A stretch of 64,000 nt of DNA from Pratylenchus scribneri (Eukaryota > Nematoda > Chromadorea > Rhabditida > Pratylenchidae): the NCBI GenBank assembly GCA_030063045.1, contig JAQSEB010000015.1, positions 1,426,001 through 1,490,000 on the forward strand, read 5' to 3'. Each line of letters opens with the position of its first letter. Position 1 is the first letter of the stretch. The notes under the pieces are model-generated. The model was not told the DNA's origin. It ran no database searches and saw only the letters and a program-made list of their open reading frames with translations. The translations under genes were made by a program, and so were the position numbers. Positions 60,368 to 64,000 of this stretch are shown piece after piece.

Positions 60368-61300
60368 GGTCTCAATTCAAAATAAGCCTTTATCTTTTGG
60401 CTGGAGGATAGAGGAGCTAGTCTCCAGCTCAATAAAATGATCTTTAGTCCTTTGGGTTCGAGAATAGTCCAACAAAATGATCTTACTCGAGAATAGCCCA
60501 AGAAAATGATCTTTAGTCCAATGAGGTCGAGAATTGTCCAACAAAATGATCTTTAGTCCTACGGGGCTCGAGAATTGGTCAACAAAATGATCTTTGGACT
60601 CGAGAATGATCTTTGGTCATTTCAAAGTAAGCCTTTACCTTTTGGCTGGAGGGGCAGAGGGGGCTATGCGCCCCTTTTAGATCATTTTTGCTCAAAAACT
60701 TCAAAGTAGGAAGAGAAAATAAGTGCGGATAAAAATATGTTTGGGGCATTATTTGGAATTTGGAAGAATGGGGAATCGTACGGACAAAAAATGCAAATTA
60801 GTTTTTTAGTAATGGAAAGAATCGTCCTTCTTACCTTGGAAAAATAAGAGCAAACTAAAATCAATTGGCGTTGATGAATAGTGGTCTTTGACCCTGAGGG
60901 GGAGAAGAATAGGTAGAGGGAGTCGAATATTTGACCTCGGAGGGCCACTGTCCATTTTTACTCAGTCAGAGTCGCCATAAAATTACAGCCCAAATGTATA
61001 CGCTAATGAACTTTGACCTCTGAGGGAATGGAGGTGTATAGAAATGGACTCGAGAATGATGCTCGAGAATGACCTGAACTCGAGAATAACCCAACAAAAT
61101 GATCTTTAGTCCTTTGGACTCGAGAATAGCCCATCAAAATGATCTTTGGTCCTTGGGGGAGGTTCGAGAATGATCTTTGGCCAATTCAAAGTAAGCCTTT
61201 TATAAAAAAGATCTTTATTCCAATGGTGTCGAGAATTGTCCAAAAAAATGATCATTGGACTCGAGAATGATCTTTGGTCATTTTAAAGTAAGCCTTTATC
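60368..61300. repeat. Subterminal CTCGAGAATGATCTTTGG repeat (right)
   Basis: Inverse copy of the left subterminal repeat at 42040-42990. Confidence 0.8.
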
Positions 61301-61365
61301 TTTTGGCTGGTGGGGCAGAGGGGGCTAGTCCCCATAAAAAAAAAAAGATAGAGCCGTATTGTAGT

Positions 61366-61371
61366 TCAATG
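61366..61371. repeat. Right target-site duplication, TCAATG
   Basis: Direct copy of 41967-41972, immediately outside the right end of the element. Confidence 0.9.
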
Positions 61372-61542
61372 GCAAATTCCCTTTCCTTGGCATTTCGCAC
61401 ATGCCAACCCACAATTATTCCATTTTCGTCCACTTTCGGTGCTTCAATGTATGAAACACCGGCCAGTCCTAAAAGTTAGCCAATTATTTTGTTTTTAATA
61501 TGAAAATAATCAATAATAAGAAAAAAAATTAATAAAATAAAG

Positions 61543-62020
61543 TACTAGTCTCTTATTGGGGGGGGGGGGCAAAATTTTAATGGGGGTATACCGTAAAATT
61601 TATAATTTTGCCTCCACTGATAGTTTATGAACTGAAAAATGGTACGAGTAAAAATTCTAAACCCTTAAAGTCTAACCTATCACTACCCTTAAATATAACC
61701 CAATTCTATCCCTAAACTCATCCGGGCCTAACCCTAGCCAACCTTAAAACTCCATTAGAGATTAAGGAAAACCTTATTAAGGGTCTAGGTAGGCTATATA
61801 ATTAGGTTTAATTAAGGTCGGATGGATTTTAGGGGTAGGATTTAGGGTGAGTATGGTTAAGGGTTAGTGTAGGTTGAATTCCGGTTTAGGGCAATTCTTC
61901 TATTCTCTAAAGGTCTTTAAAATACCGTAGGAGGCAGAACAATAAATTTTACGGTGCACCCCCCCCCCCCCATTAAAATTTTGCACCCCACATTAAAATT
62001 TTGGCCCCAACAGACTAGTA
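61543..62020. repeat. Foldback element with poly-G/C arms in a GT43 intron
   Basis: TACTAGTCT at the left is matched by AGACTAGTA at the right. Inside are GGGG...CAAAATTTTAATGGGG arms and a loop of CTAACCCTA-like units. ATAAAATAA flanks both sides within two bases of the ends and may be a target duplication. Confidence 0.75.
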
Positions 62021-63303
62021 CCATAAAATAATTTATAAATGAGAAAAAAATTTCAAAATTAAAAAAAATTGAAATGAATAAAAATTTTACAATTTTTTAC
62101 CTAATTTGATTACAAATTTTTAAGATTTCTTTGAAAAAAAATTGCCAAAATTTCTCAAAATTTGTCCACTTTATTTTCTGATTTTTCATTAATTAATATA
62201 TTTTCCTTAATTCCCTTTCTATTAATTTTTGTCTATTTTTTCCTTTTTTGAATATTTCTTAATAAAATGTTTATTTTACTTTACCAAAAAACTTAATTTA
62301 GACCAAAAATGTGAATTTTTTGTTACCTGATTACAATTTTTGAATTTTTTTTAGATGAAATCCCTGACCTACTGCCCAAAAGCCAATTGTGTGAATCTGC
62401 GGCAAATAATCGCGAAATAGTCTCAAATCATAGGAATTGTCATCATCGGCGAAATAAATCACCGCATTGCCGGGGTAGTGCCGATATTCTCGGTGGACAA
62501 ATGCTAAGGCCCCATTCCGTGGGAACATTCCTTTTACTGAAAATGAACCCATTTAAAAATTTTTAATATTTTTTTTTATTTATTCTGAATAGCTATGAAA
62601 TTTTCCGACGTTTAGAAAAAATTTTTCATCAAAAATACTGGAATAAATAACTGTAGATGATACAATTTGGTATAAAATTTAAAAAACTTATTTTTCGACA
62701 AAATTGCAATTTTAATCTATTAAGAGGATTGATAAATCTTTGCTAACAAAAAAAAATATGCTCGAATACAATTTTATATGGCCAAAATATATGACCTTAA
62801 AAGTGGTTATTTTCGATATCGAAGTTTGGAAGCAAATTTGATTCTTGGGAAAACAAAATTGCCATAAATAAATCAAAAAATGTATTTAGATTATAAATAA
62901 TTTGTAATGGGCATAATTTTAGCCTCAAGGAATGTCCATTTTTGGTATTAAAAATATTTATGACAAATTTATTTAAAAATTTGCCATTAATTAAAAATTA
63001 AATATATTCATTTAAATTTAATAAAATATAACTTTAATATTTTTTTAAAAATTTTATCATATAAAAATTAAATGAATTTTTTCATATAAATATATAATTT
63101 CTCAATTTCACATTTCACTCACATAGTTGTTTGTTACGAGGAAAACCGGGTTCCGCCTCATGATTTAAATATGTGTATTTCAATTTGGACCGTTGAAGAA
63201 TGCGTTCAACTGCCGGCACAATTGATGGCCCATCCTCGGCGACTATCCAATGAATTTGTTTGCCCAAATGCATTAATGTTTGGGCAAGTCTGCTGATGAA
63301 TTG

Positions 63304-63750
63304 GGTACTTTTCTATTAATAACGGGGGGTGCAATCTTTTAAGGGTGGGGGGGGGGGGGGGGGGTGCAAAATTTTAATGGAGGGGGGGGGGGGGGGGTGC
63401 AGATAAAAAAAAATTCATTAAACTGCCTTACTCGGTACTTAAAAAGATCCTTGCATAATAGAATAACTCTCTTAAACCGAATTTTACACACCCTAACCGC
63501 AAATTTAACCTATCCCAAACTTATCCCTACCCTACCCCTAAAACCCATCCGGCCCTACCCTAACCTAAGGCTAACCCTATATTAAATCCTAAATAAGGTT
63601 TGACAGGATCCCTAATGAGATTTAGGGTAGGAAAGGGTTAGGTTGTAGGGTAGGGTTAGGTTAGATTTTCAAGATATAGAATTACTTCTGGTCTACTTTT
63701 TCAATCCCTAAACAATAAAATTTTGCACCCTCCATTAATAGAGAAGTACC
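63304..63750. repeat. Foldback element with poly-G arms beside a GT43 splice acceptor
   Basis: Inverted ends GGTACTTTTCTATTAAT and ATTAATAGAGAAGTACC. GATGAATTG (63295-63303) and GATGAAATTG (63751-63760) flank it directly, as a 9-10 bp duplication. The interior is related to the 61.5-kb element (GTGCAAAATTTTAATGG, CCCTAACC loop). Confidence 0.75.
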
Positions 63751-64000
63751 GATGAAATTGTTTGTTAAAATTTCAATTAATTAAAAAATGGAATTATTTT
63801 TCGAATTTGATTTAAATTGAGAAAATATAAAATTCTCCGAATTTATTTAAATTTCATTTTTTTCGAAAAATAAAATTTATTTAAAGCCATTTTTAATATT
63901 ATTGTAATTTTAGGCAAAGAAATATGCTGTCAATTTACGCATTGAGCTAGGGTATTAGCACAAATTTTCCAGTAAAAATTTAAAGAGAAAATAAAATAAT

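Larger units (their letters stand above)
41973..61365. mobile_element. Polinton/Maverick element with 6-bp target duplication
   Basis: The element runs between two copies of TCAATG (41967-41972 and 61366-61371), the 6-bp duplication typical of Polintons. Both ends read ACTACAATACGGCTCTATC inward. It encodes the hallmark set: DD35E integrase, adenain-like protease, packaging ATPase, major capsid protein, penton-like protein and type-B DNA polymerase (truncated). Length is 19,393 bp. Most genes run leftward as one tight array. The right arm repeats the left arm in inverse. Confidence 0.95.
56098..61365. repeat. Right terminal inverted repeat, 5.27 kb
   Basis: Inverse copy of the left repeat. 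Its inner edge at 56098 falls inside the polB reading frame, 13 bases before the protease start codon. Confidence 0.95.
40580..63289 (-). pseudogene. GT43 beta-1,3-glucuronosyltransferase, interrupted by the Polinton
   Basis: Exons on the minus strand: 63289-63123 (RLAQTLMHL, HWIVAEDGPS, KYTYLNHEAE), 62536-62369 (RNGALAFVHREY, YFADDDNSYDLRLF), 61468-61366 continuing at 41972-41922 (SYIEAPKVDENG, GWHV, EREFAI then MAGFGVNL), and 40796-40580 (KDILVWHTKTY, stop TAA). This order matches GT43 enzymes, Golgi type II proteins that add glucuronic acid to the proteoglycan linker or related glycans. The DDD metal/UDP-binding motif is present. The 19.4-kb Polinton splits the codons of the conserved AIDMAGF motif. 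The 5' exons lie beyond the window. Unless an uninterrupted allele exists, the gene cannot make a normal enzyme. Confidence 0.85.

Noticed and set aside
56098..61365. Right arm as part of a second, separate Polinton
   Set aside because: The single pair of TCAATG target repeats brackets both arms, and the arms are near-identical inverses, so this is one element.
63907..63951. Short plus-strand exon-like frame KKYAVNLRIELGY after a TTTTAG
   Set aside because: Slight likeness to the GT43 AVNL motif, but on the wrong strand, without the preceding motif, and flanked by AT-rich DNA.
1..64000. CRISPR arrays, rRNA or tRNA genes, bacterial-type operons
   Set aside because: The tandem repeats have no unique spacers, and I saw no convincing RNA gene; intron-rich genes mark the window as eukaryotic.

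Overview
This window is AT-rich eukaryotic DNA, most likely from a nematode. Genes are split by many introns with GT(GC)-AG borders, and several first exons sit just after an acceptor-like T-rich CAG, as expected for spliced-leader trans-splicing. The species cannot be named from the sequence.

Layout. 0.2-4.1 kb (-): a six-exon secreted protein of unrecognised family. 4.1-7.7 kb: no gene seen. 7.7-9.3 kb (+): a small secreted orphan. 14.5-25.9 kb (+): a related and much larger secreted protein built from four tandem copies of a four-exon module, with charged and His/Asn/Tyr-rich tails. 27.9-31.0 kb (-): an ALG2-type mannosyltransferase whose last exons are not found. 32.2-39.3 kb (+): a UGT-type glycosyltransferase. 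40.6-63.3 kb (-): a GT43 beta-1,3-glucuronosyltransferase gene split in one exon by a large insertion. Many short foldback elements (MITE-like) lie in introns and between genes; some keep target-site duplications.

The insertion, 41973-61365 (19.4 kb), is a Polinton/Maverick, an endogenous adenovirus-like DNA element. It is flanked by the 6-bp direct repeat TCAATG. It has near-identical terminal inverted repeats of about 5.27 kb, and each carries subterminal satellites plus four genes: a one-TM protein, the double-jelly-roll major capsid protein, a glycine-rich virion protein and an adenain-like protease. The unique centre holds a penton-like protein, a DD35E integrase with chromodomain, two unknown proteins, a packaging ATPase, two plus-strand genes and the C-terminal half of a protein-primed type DNA polymerase B. 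The right repeat cuts off the N-terminal part of polB, as if one end of the element had been copied over the other.

The two plus-strand genes between ATPase and polB are the most unusual content. One encodes a PAZ-domain (Argonaute-type small-RNA 3'-end binding) protein without MID or PIWI and with one frame break. The other encodes a TATA-binding-protein-like factor that keeps all four DNA-kinking phenylalanines. Several element genes have good TATA boxes upstream. A working idea, which is inference only, is that the element acquired its own promoter-recognition factor and an RNAi-related protein. The core set (integrase, ATPase, protease, capsid, penton) looks intact, but the truncated polB suggests that this copy depends on help for replication.
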